Made by a program: the position numbers and the translations under genes. Below the pieces are notes generated by a model. It did no database searches, was not told the DNA's origin, and saw only the letters and a list, made by a program, of their open reading frames with translations. From positions 1 through 33,921 of the forward strand of contig CAMAHK010000014.1 in the NCBI GenBank assembly GCA_945834475.1: a stretch of 33,921 bases of DNA. The letters are read 5' to 3'. Below, in pieces: positions 24,672 to 32,277 of the stretch (positions are counted from its first letter, which is position 1; each line of letters opens with the position of its first letter). This DNA is from an uncultured Verrucomicrobiota bacterium (lineage in GTDB: Bacteria; Verrucomicrobiota; Kiritimatiellia; RFP12; UBA1067).

Positions 24672-25229
24672 TCAGACGGCGCTCACGAGGAGCGTGACGG
24701 AACCGACGGTCTTGCCCGTCAGCGGACGCGTGAGCGGGATCGTCAGCTCGACGCTTTCGCCGACGGACGGCAACGCAGCGAAGTCCACAACGCCCTGCGC
24801 AATCGACTTCGGCGCTTCGGACTCGCCGATCATCGTCGCGAGCGCGTCGATCGGCGCGGCGGCGATGTCGCCGTACCCGACCATCGCGCTCTGCACAATG
24901 TCGGCACCCTCCTTGATGATCACCTTCGCCGTGAGCTTCGCCCACTTGCGGAGCTTCTGCACCGTCACCGGCTCCGATATCGAGACCGCGACGCCGCACT
25001 TCCCCTCGATCTCCTCGCGAAAGAGGACGCGCTTCGCCCACGGTTCGGTCGTAAAGTCAACCTTCCCGCGCGCAAACGTCATCTGCCGTGCGGCCGACTT
25101 CTTCGCAATCCCCGTCCGCGGCCACACCAGGTCGACTGTCCCCAAGTTGCGGCTCTTCAGAAGCTTCTTCTCCGGAACGCCCGTCAGTTCGCCCCGCACC
25201 AACAAAATCTCAACAGCAGTCTTTTTCAT
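24672..25229 (-). CDS. Hypothetical 185-residue protein upstream of DUF2235 hydrolase
   Basis: A soluble, beta-rich-looking protein with no signal peptide or membrane segment. It starts MKKTAVEILLVRGELTGVPE and ends TGKTVGSVTLLVSAV; the N-terminal VEILLVRGELTGV and C-terminal strands suggest a C2- or jelly-roll-like beta sandwich, but I do not recognise a family. The middle (VGYGDIAAAPIDALATMIGE) is more helical. It precedes the hydrolase by 26 bp on the same strand, so the two should be coexpressed, perhaps as partner or adaptor. A TATACT box lies 11 bp before the ATG. Confidence 0.75.
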   Translation of the reverse strand: MKKTAVEILLVRGELTGVPEKKLLKSRNLGTVDLVWPRTGIAKKSAARQMTFARGKVDFTTEPWAKRVLFREEIEGKCGVAVSISEPVTVQKLRKWAKLTAKVIIKEGADIVQSAMVGYGDIAAAPIDALATMIGESEAPKSIAQGVVDFAALPSVGESVELTIPLTRPLTGKTVGSVTLLVSAV

Positions 25230-25239
25230 AGCGTTGCAC

Positions 25240-25266
25240 AGTATACCAAATTTTCACGCGTCTCAA
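25240..25266 (-). promoter_or_regulatory. Possible promoter for the 185-residue gene and hydrolase
   Basis: Minus strand: TTGAGA, 15 bp, TATACT with extended TGG. The spacing is short, but the extended -10 compensates. The predicted leader is only a few nucleotides. Confidence 0.4.
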
Positions 25267-25268
25267 GC

Positions 25269-25322
25269 GTACTCGGTCAGTCAACACCGCTGCGCTGACC
25301 GAGTACAACTTTTTTTATTTTT
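25269..25322 (+). terminator. Intrinsic terminator-like hairpin pointing into the MFS gene
   Basis: A perfect 12-bp stem, GTACTCGGTCAG and CTGACCGAGTAC, with a 14-nt loop. On the plus strand it is followed by AACTTTTTTTATTTTT. The orientation stops plus-strand (antisense) transcription, yet no plus-strand gene lies before it. On the minus strand it follows the MFS stop but lacks a T run. Confidence 0.6.
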
Positions 25323-26529
25323 CTTTCGGACGGGGGACCGTGAGGGCGAAGGCGCTGTTCAGGAGGGACATGACGGCGGCGGTTGTGAAGAGCGCGCCAG
25401 GGCCGAATTCTTCGAATATCCACCCTCCGAGGATGGCATAAAAGACAGTTATGACGTGATTGATCGAGATGCCAGTCGAGAGTGTCGCGGAGAGCTCATC
25501 CTGCGTGTCGGAGAGCGTGCGGGCGTAGAGATTGGTGGCGATTGAGCAGTTGGAGAGAATCGCGTCGAGGACATAGTTCACGCAGACGACCGCGAGCGCC
25601 ACGCGCGGCGGGAAGATTTCCTTGGCGAATCCGTAGAGCACGCAGACGACCGCAAGGACGACCGTATCCCAGATCATCACGTTGCGGTAGCCCCAGCGGT
25701 CTACGAGCCGTCCGACGAGCCGTCCGCCCCACAGGGCCGTCAGGAACGCGCTGAAGGCAAAGAGGAGAGCGACCTCCTTCGTCGCCATCCCGTAGTACGT
25801 GATGAGCACGAACGGGCCGAAGGTGAAGAAGACCTGCTTGCGCGCGCCGTAGAAGAGCTCGAGCGCATAGAAGGTCGAGTACTTGCGGTGGAAGTAGAAC
25901 TTCGGCCGCCGCGTCATGCGCGCGCCTGGCTCGGCCTTGCGCATCGAGAAGACGACGCTCGCGAGCAGGAGGACCGCCACAAGGACGAAGACCGTATCGT
26001 AGAGCGCCCGGAGCGGCACGCCGTCCATCAGCTTCGTACCGGCATAGAAGACGACCGCGACGATAAGGCTGCCCGCGACCGTCCCCGTGTTCATCATGCT
26101 CGTCATGAAGCCGAGGGACTCTCCGCCCTTCCCGTCCTTCGCCAGCATCAGCGCAAGCGACTGACGCACGGGCATGACGGTATGTTCGCCAAGGCTCCAA
26201 AACGTGATGAAGCCGACCGCGAGGGCCCAGGGCGCGGGAATGAGCATCAGCAGCACGGCCGCGACAGAGATGAGCGTACCGATGCGCAGCACGCGCCAGT
26301 CGGAGAAACGGCTCAGGAACGCCAGCACGGCGACCAGGAGGACGCCGGGCGTCTCGCGCATGAACTCGAGGACGCCGCGCTGGATGCCGCCGATGTGGTA
26401 GAAGTCGACCGTAAAGTTGTGGAAGACGGCATTGAAGCAACCCATGCCGACGCCCCAGACGAGAATGCCGGTGAAAAACGTCACCGCTCCGCTGTCGGGC
26501 TTACAGATCTGCAGACAAGTCTTTTTCAT
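25315..26529 (-). CDS. Major facilitator superfamily transporter
   Basis: A 404-residue protein with about twelve hydrophobic segments. GVLEFMRETPGVLLVAVLAF and LVGRLVDRWGYRNVMIWDTV carry MFS loop features (the D-R-x-G-x(n)-R type motif near residue 265). The short central loop with RKAEPGARMTRRPKFYFHRK separates the two six-helix halves. The start MKKTCLQICK at 26529 overlaps the tail of the pseudogene ahead of it by 29 bp. A TGTTATAAT box lies about 27 bp upstream. Substrate unknown; the neighbours give no clue. Confidence 0.9.
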   Translation of the reverse strand: MKKTCLQICKPDSGAVTFFTGILVWGVGMGCFNAVFHNFTVDFYHIGGIQRGVLEFMRETPGVLLVAVLAFLSRFSDWRVLRIGTLISVAAVLLMLIPAPWALAVGFITFWSLGEHTVMPVRQSLALMLAKDGKGGESLGFMTSMMNTGTVAGSLIVAVVFYAGTKLMDGVPLRALYDTVFVLVAVLLLASVVFSMRKAEPGARMTRRPKFYFHRKYSTFYALELFYGARKQVFFTFGPFVLITYYGMATKEVALLFAFSAFLTALWGGRLVGRLVDRWGYRNVMIWDTVVLAVVCVLYGFAKEIFPPRVALAVVCVNYVLDAILSNCSIATNLYARTLSDTQDELSATLSTGISINHVITVFYAILGGWIFEEFGPGALFTTAAVMSLLNSAFALTVPRPKEK

Positions 26530-27246
26530 TTCGGGGAACGATGATGGTCGGGGTGATTATAACACAAATTTCGTCCTCGAACGCATCGCATTTCTCGGTT
26601 CTAATACTTGTCCCTTGTGATCCTCGCACCTTGTAGATCGTCAGGAACTCGCCGGGGCGGTCGGTCCAGTCGGGATACGGGTTGCCGTTGCGGTCGCACT
26701 CTTCCTTGATGCGCTTGATGCCGCGTCCGTAATGCTCGATGACACCCATGTCGTAGAGGGCCTGGGCGATGAGACGGTTGCGCGGACGCGAGGCGTGCAT
26801 GGGGCTCAACAGCAGCTCCATCGGCATATCGAACGGGAGCTGACCGGGACTGGAGATGGCGACCGAATCGTCGTAGATGCGCAGCTGGATGTCGTGCGGG
26901 GAACCGTAGTCGCGATGGCAGACGGCGTTCGCGAGCGATTCGCGCAGGGCCTCGATGGGATAATCCCAGACGGAATCGTGATCCACCTTGCCGGGCGTGT
27001 TCACGATGGCACAGCGGATGTTACGCTTGATGAAGGTCACGGCCTCGTCGACCTGATCCTGGATGTTACCTTTGAAATCGTGCGCATCGAGAATCTCAAC
27101 TCCGCCCGCCTTGAACGCACCGGCGTGAATGATCGCCTGGGAGAACTTGCGCTGCGGATCCTTCGCGAAGAGCAGATGCCTTCCTTCAATTCCAGTCTCT
27201 GCATCTCATGCCGAGAGACGATCTTTTCAAGTTCTTCTGTCGTCAT
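26501..27246 (-). pseudogene. AlbA_2/Schlafen-type ATP-binding protein, internally deleted and frameshifted
   Basis: The first 22 codons from 27246 read MTTEELEKIVSRHEMQRLEL, the normal N-terminus of an AlbA_2 (PF04326) protein. The next sequence continues only in another frame, as LLFAKDPQRKFSQAIIHAGA and AVTFIKRNIRCAIVNTPGK. This is the linker and C-terminal half that belongs about 200 residues later in intact homologues. The rest (ALRESLANAVCHRDYGSP, YGRGIKRIKEECDRNG) keeps the HATPase_c_4 signature. So an internal deletion removed most of the AlbA_2 domain. The C-terminal part, 26501-27040, is still an open frame and might be expressed. The intact paralogue is the next gene upstream. Confidence 0.82.
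26556..26564 (-). promoter_or_regulatory. Extended -10 box for MFS gene
   Basis: TGTTATAAT on the minus strand inside the 3' end of the pseudogene, 27-35 bp before the MFS ATG. No clear -35. The transporter may therefore have its own promoter. Confidence 0.45.
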
Positions 27247-27360
27247 TCCTTTCTCCCGTGCACATTGTACCTAAAATTCTCCCCCTGCGTCTGGCCAAAC
27301 CAACTATTTTACGCGGCTTGAGCAAGGATAAGGTACGCTTGCAATTTGCCAGTCGAACTA

Positions 27361-28812
27361 TCAACTACCAACCTCCCAATGTCCACCCTTGGCGGGACCG
27401 ATCCGTTGAATAATCCTGCTGTCTTTAAGTCGCTTTATGGCCTTTCGCACACCTTCGCGGGAAAGCCCAATCCTCGTACTTATGGCAACCATTGAAATTC
27501 GACCGTCGGCGGCAAGCAACTCAACAATCTTCCGGTCCGTGGAGTTCAGGGTACTTTTCAGGGTACTTTTCAGGGTACTTTTCAGGGTACCATCCACTTT
27601 ATCGGTGCAAACACTCGGCGGATTCACCTCGCCAACCTTATTTTGCCATTCCTGCGCTGTGGGACGCGTGAAGACGGTGTAGATGAAACCGTGGTCTTCA
27701 TAGATCTTCGGAGCGGCGATACGAGCCTTTTCGCAGGCATTGACGATGAGACCGATGCCGCGCCCCCACATTTCGATGGACTTGCGCAAATAAAGCACCT
27801 TGGCGATAGTTGGATTGCGCGGGGTCGAAGCCATGCCGGGAAACGCTCCCTGGGCGGCGACTTCAGGATTGAAGTTTCCGGGATTTGAAATTTCGACACG
27901 ATCCTCATAGATCGCCAGCGAGACAGATCCGCTGCTTGTGTAGAGCCGATGCGCAAGCGCATTGATGATCGCCTCGCGAAGAGCATCGGCTGGAACCTCC
28001 AGTTCCTCCTCTCGGTAGAGTCCGCGAACGACGCCTGAGAGGTTAAGGTGCTTGAAGCAGAAAGCCATCGCCTCACTCTGGAGCTGAATGATGTTACCTT
28101 CGACCATGCGGTTGTCGAGGAAAATCGTCTTGTCTTTGCCCTTGAACCATGCCATTTTCAGGATGCACTGGGGATAGAACATCAGTCCCTTGCCGAACAG
28201 CGCAAGCGCACCGTTGAGCGGCTGATCGCCCTTAAGAAGTCCGAAACGCCGCAGGAGGTCTTTCGGATCGTTGGCATCCACATCCTGCGAAAGTCGTCCC
28301 TCGGCCACGGCAATCTTCGCCGTCCGCGTCACCTCATTGAGGTCTACATCATCAAGCGTCACTTGCGGATCGAACTGAAGTTCCCACTTGCTCTGGAACC
28401 CACCGCGACTGGCGGCCAGTGCGACGTATTGTTCCTGCGGCATCTTCACGGTCGTGGACTGAACACGTCGGTAGGGACGTCCATCGTAGGCATACGGTTT
28501 CTGCGTCCCGCCCGCAACACGGCACACGATAGCCTGATGGGATTCGTCGACATCCACATACTCGGTCGGAATCTCAATCCCTGGTTCAAAGTCGCAAAAC
28601 GCACGGGCGAGATCCTTCTTCGTCTCGTCGCTCACCAGCTGCCCCGTCAGCTTGCCCTTGCGCGACACGCCGAATATGACCGTGCCGCCGTCCCCGTTCA
28701 GGAACGCGCACAGCGTCCGACACGCCTCGACGCGCTGGCCTGTCGTTTCCTTGTACTCCAGACGTTCGCCCTCGCCGCCAGCAATCAGTTCGTTCAGTTT
28801 GTCAAATGTCAT
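27361..28812 (-). CDS. ATP-binding AlbA_2-domain protein with winged-helix C-terminus
   Basis: A 483-residue protein in three parts. Residues 1-130 are an AlbA_2/Schlafen-like domain (GEGERLEYKET, FLNGDGGTVIFGVSRKGKL, YRRVQSTTVKM). The middle is a GHKL-type HATPase_c_4 region (LREAIINALAHRLYTSSGSV, MWGRGIGLIVNACEKA). A C-terminal winged helix follows (LLAADGRISMVAISTRIGLS). A run of 4-residue TLKS repeats links the last two. COG2865-type proteins are treated as putative transcriptional regulators or helicase-like factors and are frequent in mobile and defence regions; biochemical role unsettled. It follows the SMEK gene by 37 bp and may be cotranscribed. Confidence 0.88.
   Translation of the reverse strand: MTFDKLNELIAGGEGERLEYKETTGQRVEACRTLCAFLNGDGGTVIFGVSRKGKLTGQLVSDETKKDLARAFCDFEPGIEIPTEYVDVDESHQAIVCRVAGGTQKPYAYDGRPYRRVQSTTVKMPQEQYVALAASRGGFQSKWELQFDPQVTLDDVDLNEVTRTAKIAVAEGRLSQDVDANDPKDLLRRFGLLKGDQPLNGALALFGKGLMFYPQCILKMAWFKGKDKTIFLDNRMVEGNIIQLQSEAMAFCFKHLNLSGVVRGLYREEELEVPADALREAIINALAHRLYTSSGSVSLAIYEDRVEISNPGNFNPEVAAQGAFPGMASTPRNPTIAKVLYLRKSIEMWGRGIGLIVNACEKARIAAPKIYEDHGFIYTVFTRPTAQEWQNKVGEVNPPSVCTDKVDGTLKSTLKSTLKSTLNSTDRKIVELLAADGRISMVAISTRIGLSREGVRKAIKRLKDSRIIQRIGPAKGGHWEVGS
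27547..27594. repeat. Four tandem 12-bp units inside the AlbA_2 gene
   Basis: The unit CAGGGTACTTTT is repeated almost perfectly on the plus strand, encoding TLKSTLKSTLKSTLNST on the minus strand between ATPase and winged-helix domains. Units of 12 bp keep frame when copy number changes. Comparable linker repeats are known in this protein family, so this patch is separate from the dispersed hexamer patches. Confidence 0.92.
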
Positions 28813-28849
28813 AACACTTATCTCTAACGATATGACTCAGTGGATTAAA

Positions 28850-29797
28850 TCAGCTGTTTACATATTGGAAAAACATTGCATTGGCACTGTCTTTTGTTAC
28901 AGAGTTCATCTGTGCGATTACTTCGAGGATTTCCAATATCAACTTACATCCCTGTGTTGATTCAGAATGTAACCTGTCCACGTCGGCTGATGTGGTAATC
29001 CTTGAAATCATAGCAAAATAATCGCAAATTGAACATAAGGCATCAATCGTTTTGACAAGAGTGTTATTGGACAGATATATTCCTTTTAATGTCAATAAAT
29101 CTGCAGACATATCCATGATCGACCAATTTGACATCACCTCTGGGCGAATCATAGCATCCAATTGAACAGCATCGTCACAATCACGAAAGGTGGAAAAACG
29201 TTTATATGCGTCGGACGATTGGACGATCCATTGTGTAATATTTTCCGTATTCTTGGGAACGGCCTTTGGCTGTGTGCCACGAACAAACGAAGACACAATC
29301 TCCCATACTGCATTCAAGTCATCGTCCGACAACTGTAGACATTGTTTTGCAATGTCTGGCAACGTTATCACATCATTTTTCACATTGAAAGTTTGATTGT
29401 TCCCGTACGTGAATTTTTGCGCTGCCCATTGTTTCACCGGAGGTGGAACAATATTAAAGCAAACAAAATAGAATTCTTGGGCCGTCGTTGGGATCCCGCT
29501 CAACGAATGAACCAACTTTGTTCTGCTACGTTCGGCGGTGACCTGGACGTAAATTCCTTTATTCTTATCTACCAAGTCGTATCCATTTTGATTAAGCGTC
29601 ATCAAATTTGCATTCTCCAATTTCCATCCTTTATTTTTGTGCAATGCATTCAGCAACTGGCAATATAAGTCCTCCGCATGATGATTGATATTGAAGAAGC
29701 CAACTCCGTTTTGCATCATAGTGCACACGGCAAAAATACTCAACATCAAATGGACATCATCGATTTTCGCTTGTCTTGTCAGTGAGATGGAGTACAT
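28850..29797 (-). CDS. SMEK-domain protein, probable defence or mobile-element gene
   Basis: A 315-residue protein, distinctly AT-rich compared with its neighbours. The N-terminal 120 or so residues resemble the SMEK domain found in conflict-system proteins: FFNINHHAEDLYCQLLNAL, NQNGYDLVDKNKGIYVQVTA. The Glu, Asp and Q-x-T placement recalls a restriction-endonuclease-like fold with the usual lysine position occupied by Thr/Gln, so nuclease activity is uncertain. The remainder is helical with no recognised domain. The ATG at 29797 has AAAGGA 9 bp upstream; a TTG at 29818 is an alternative. It lies 22 bp after the one-TM gene. Confidence 0.72.
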   Translation of the reverse strand: MYSISLTRQAKIDDVHLMLSIFAVCTMMQNGVGFFNINHHAEDLYCQLLNALHKNKGWKLENANLMTLNQNGYDLVDKNKGIYVQVTAERSRTKLVHSLSGIPTTAQEFYFVCFNIVPPPVKQWAAQKFTYGNNQTFNVKNDVITLPDIAKQCLQLSDDDLNAVWEIVSSFVRGTQPKAVPKNTENITQWIVQSSDAYKRFSTFRDCDDAVQLDAMIRPEVMSNWSIMDMSADLLTLKGIYLSNNTLVKTIDALCSICDYFAMISRITTSADVDRLHSESTQGCKLILEILEVIAQMNSVTKDSANAMFFQYVNS

Positions 29798-29819
29798 GAC
29801 AAATAATCCTTTCTTCAAA

Positions 29820-30167
29820 TCAAGATTGTTTGAGATAGGCAGTTAAGTCCCTGCGCATTTTTTGTTCATCAACAATACCTTGACAAATGGCGTTAGATTC
29901 CTCATATGGAATATCAATAATCTGTTGCCGGTCATGCTTGAATTCCGTATTTGTCATCGGTATGTCGAGAATGGGTTGATTAGTTCTGACAAACGTCTGC
30001 CCAGCGAATCCCTTGGACATGAAATATTGCGAGATTGAATGCCCCTTTGTAAACTGCCCTAATGTTTCAGCGTTCGAAGGAAGGGCCACTTGCCAAGCAA
30101 AATATGAATATGCCGCAAACGCAACGAATACCAGCCCAGCAAGAATACCTAAAAGAATTTTTTTCAT
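29820..30167 (-). CDS. Hypothetical 115-residue membrane-anchored protein
   Basis: Begins MKKILLGILAGLVFVAFAAY, a single N-terminal hydrophobic segment that could be an anchor or an uncleaved signal. The soluble remainder is polar and ends MRRDLTAYLKQS. No family recognised. AT-rich like the SMEK gene it precedes, 12 bp after the PIN-like gene. Position suggests a membrane partner of those two proteins; this is inference. Confidence 0.7.
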   Translation of the reverse strand: MKKILLGILAGLVFVAFAAYSYFAWQVALPSNAETLGQFTKGHSISQYFMSKGFAGQTFVRTNQPILDIPMTNTEFKHDRQQIIDIPYEESNAICQGIVDEQKMRRDLTAYLKQS

Positions 30168-30179
30168 ACGATCACTTTG

Positions 30180-30794
30180 CTAATTTAAGGTTGATCCCTC
30201 ATCCGCATACTCGATGCGCTTGCCATTCTCGCGAACACAGCCGCTCTTGAAGAGACCTTCGATCACCGTGGACATATCCTCTTCGGAGAGGGCTTTGAGG
30301 AACAGCGAGGCTATGTGACTGGTGAGAGTCTTGCGTGTGCGAGGGCGCGTAATCTTCGCCGACAAGAGTCGATCTTTTGCGAACGCGATTCGCTCGGCTG
30401 GCGATTTCGAGATCACCTTCGCTTGGATGATGGCCGGGATGTCTTCGATCTTCGTCACGCGGTCAGCGAAGATGTGCTCCTGCTTGAGATGGGCAATGAG
30501 CGGATCGAAACCTTGATCGTTTGAGATGATATGGAAATAGGCGTCCTTGTCCGCCGCCGAGATCCGGCCGATGTAGAAGGCAATATGAAAGTCGAGCGCA
30601 TTGTGCCCCGTGCCCATCATCTCAATGTACTGGGCGCGCGTACCGAGTTTCTGAACCACCTTGACCAAGGCGAAAGGCAGCTTGGTCTGGTTCTTTCCGA
30701 CGAACAACAGCACCTTGATCCACTCTTGATCAAGAAGTTCAAGATTGTCGGGTACGACATTCTCAAAGTCTATGAGAACATAGTTGTTTCGCAT
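30180..30794 (-). CDS. PIN/NYN-like nuclease-domain protein
   Basis: A 204-residue protein whose first 120 residues match PIN-like domains related to NYN. The acidic metal-site residues are visible in YVLIDFENVV, GTGHNALDFHIAFYIG and ISNDQGFDPLIAHL. The C-terminal 70 residues (FLKALSEEDMSTVIEGLFKS) look like a small helical or winged module. Such proteins cleave RNA in toxin and defence settings, though this group is poorly studied. The ATG at 30794 has GGGGA 6 bp upstream; the reading to 30830 is less likely. Apparent first gene of a PIN, membrane, SMEK, AlbA_2 series. Confidence 0.78.
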   Translation of the reverse strand: MRNNYVLIDFENVVPDNLELLDQEWIKVLLFVGKNQTKLPFALVKVVQKLGTRAQYIEMMGTGHNALDFHIAFYIGRISAADKDAYFHIISNDQGFDPLIAHLKQEHIFADRVTKIEDIPAIIQAKVISKSPAERIAFAKDRLLSAKITRPRTRKTLTSHIASLFLKALSEEDMSTVIEGLFKSGCVRENGKRIEYADEGSTLN

Positions 30795-30837
30795 GATGTA
30801 ATCCCCATACACTTGAGATTGACGCGACATGCAAGCG

Positions 30838-31053
30838 TCAAGCGTCGATTGTTTTGGCTCTCACGTAGTCACGAACATACGGAACAAGCACATCGTAGAT
30901 CTTCTTGCTCCAGACGGAGTGATATTCCGCCATTCGCTCCCAATCGCTTTCGTTGTTGATCGAGAGATCGTAATTACGCTGATAGGCAGGGATGATGAAG
31001 CGCTTGCCATTTGAGTTGAAGATGTCGAGGAGCTTCTCGTCTTTACCTCTCAT
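30838..31053 (-). pseudogene. DUF262-like remnant, N-terminus joined to a foreign or distal tail
   Basis: A 71-residue frame. The first 30 residues (KLLDIFNSNGKRFIIPAYQR) are the characteristic start of DUF262/GmrSD-type proteins, normally 500 residues or more. After NNESDWERMA the sequence no longer follows the family. The tail (WSKKIYDVLVPYVRDYVRAK) may be the far C-terminus after an internal deletion. It could still be translated as a small protein. It lies 43 bp upstream of the PIN-like gene start. Confidence 0.6.
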
Positions 31054-31511
31054 GTTGACTTTCTTTCGTCATTCGAATTGTTGCCACCTGTTGTGGCCCC
31101 TACGAAAGGCCCCAAAATCGCGGTAATGATATCAAATTTGCCCTTGTTTCTCAATGCTGGCGCAGACCTATTGCGAGTTGTATCGTATCAAAACGCAACC
31201 AATCTGTGGGTAAAAGGATCTGTTGGTAATAGATTGCGCGTTCCCCTGAAAGAGGAATAGTACCCGGGGTTGAAAGACTGCCGCGTATTGGAGTATGATA
31301 CGGAACAGCAGGCGGCTCGGCGGTATTCGAAAACCGGTCCGCCATGCCAATGAGCGCGCACATCGCCGCCGCACGTGGCCGCATGCACTTCACGCGCCTA
31401 GGCACAGGCCGATGTCGCGGCAAAAGCGAAAGCCGCCGCGACATCGGCCTGCATTCCGCACACACGCACCGGCTATGCCGCCGGTACCGTGCGGGAAGAA
31501 CGCTTTATTTA
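31054..31511. other. 458-bp intergenic region without a recognisable gene
   Basis: The right-hand 31054-31260 part is AT-richer, like the defence island; 31290-31511 returns to high GC. Frames on either strand here are short and not protein-like. The only clear structure is a 16-bp hairpin at 31406-31450. The switch of composition may mark the island border. Confidence 0.6.
31406..31450 (-). terminator. Strong hairpin downstream of rubrerythrin gene
   Basis: A perfect 16-bp stem AGGCCGATGTCGCGGC/GCCGCGACATCGGCCT with a 13-nt loop, 62 bp past the rubrerythrin stop on the minus strand. No T run follows on either strand, so it is either a factor-dependent terminator, an mRNA-stabilising hairpin or a protein site. 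Confidence 0.5.
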
Positions 31512-32216
31512 TCAATCATAATCGATGGCTTCACGGAAGAACGCCAGCGGCTTGCCGCACACCGGACAGAACTTCGGCGCCTGTTCGCCGACGGCGATAT
31601 ACCCGCACGCCATGCATTCCCATTCGGTCTCGTCGTCATCCGACGTGAAGAACCCTTTCGCAATCTTCTCGACAAAAAGGCGGTAGCGCTTCTCGTGGTT
31701 GACCTCGGCCTTGCCGATCATGCGGAAGAGCGTGGCAATCGACGCGAACCCTTCGGCTTCGGCGATCTTCGCAAATTCCGGATACATCTTTTCGTGTTCG
31801 TAGTTTTCGCCCGCGGCGGCCGCCAGCAAGTTCTCCTTCGTGGTGCCAATCTTGCCGGCCGGATAGGCCGCGTCGCCCAACGTCAGCTCTTCGCCCGAAT
31901 CGAGGCACGCGAAGAGGCGCGTCGCGTGCGCGCGCTCCTGCTCGGCCGTCTCGAGGAAGATGTCGCGAATCTGCACATACCCCTCCTCCTCGGCGCGCTG
32001 CGCGAAGATGGTGTAGCGCATGCGCGCCTGGCTCTCGCCCGCGAAGGCCTTGAGCAGACACTTCTCCGTCTGCGTTCCGCGCACGGACTTGCCTTTGTTG
32101 ATGGGCGACTTGTCGGCCGTTGTGGCCGTGGTGGGAATCGTCTCGGCGCGAGACGCCATGGCCAGACCCACGGAAGCCAAAGCGCCGATCGACAATACAT
32201 CTCTGCGGTTGATCAT
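31512..32216 (-). CDS. Rubrerythrin with twin-arginine-type signal peptide
   Basis: A 234-residue protein. The start INRRDVLSIGALASVGLAMA is a twin-arginine-like leader ending near ASRA. The diiron four-helix domain follows: KAFAGESQARMRYTIFAQRA, ETAEQERAHATRLF, AAGENYEHEKMYPEFA and GKAEVNHEKRYRLFVEKI give the E-x(n)-E-x2-H ligands. A C-terminal rubredoxin-type site (ECMACGYIAVGEQ, then CPVCGKPL) ends the protein. Rubrerythrins reduce hydrogen peroxide and are usually cytosolic in anaerobes, so export is notable. The ATG at 32216 has AGGAAAA upstream. The gap to the hydrogenase stop is 61 bp, so likely one operon. Confidence 0.93.
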   Translation of the reverse strand: MINRRDVLSIGALASVGLAMASRAETIPTTATTADKSPINKGKSVRGTQTEKCLLKAFAGESQARMRYTIFAQRAEEEGYVQIRDIFLETAEQERAHATRLFACLDSGEELTLGDAAYPAGKIGTTKENLLAAAAGENYEHEKMYPEFAKIAEAEGFASIATLFRMIGKAEVNHEKRYRLFVEKIAKGFFTSDDDETEWECMACGYIAVGEQAPKFCPVCGKPLAFFREAIDYD

Positions 32217-32277
32217 GTTGGTTTTCCTTTCTTGGATGGATAAATTAACGAATCCTGCGCGCGAGTTGCCCCGGGCT

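Noticed and set aside
23971-25545. Plus-strand frame of 524 codons opposite the DUF2235 region
   Set aside because: Antisense shadow; the minus-strand genes have clear family motifs and the plus frame has none.
27547-27594. CRISPR-like array
   Set aside because: Units are directly adjacent 12-mers with no spacers, inside a coding frame.
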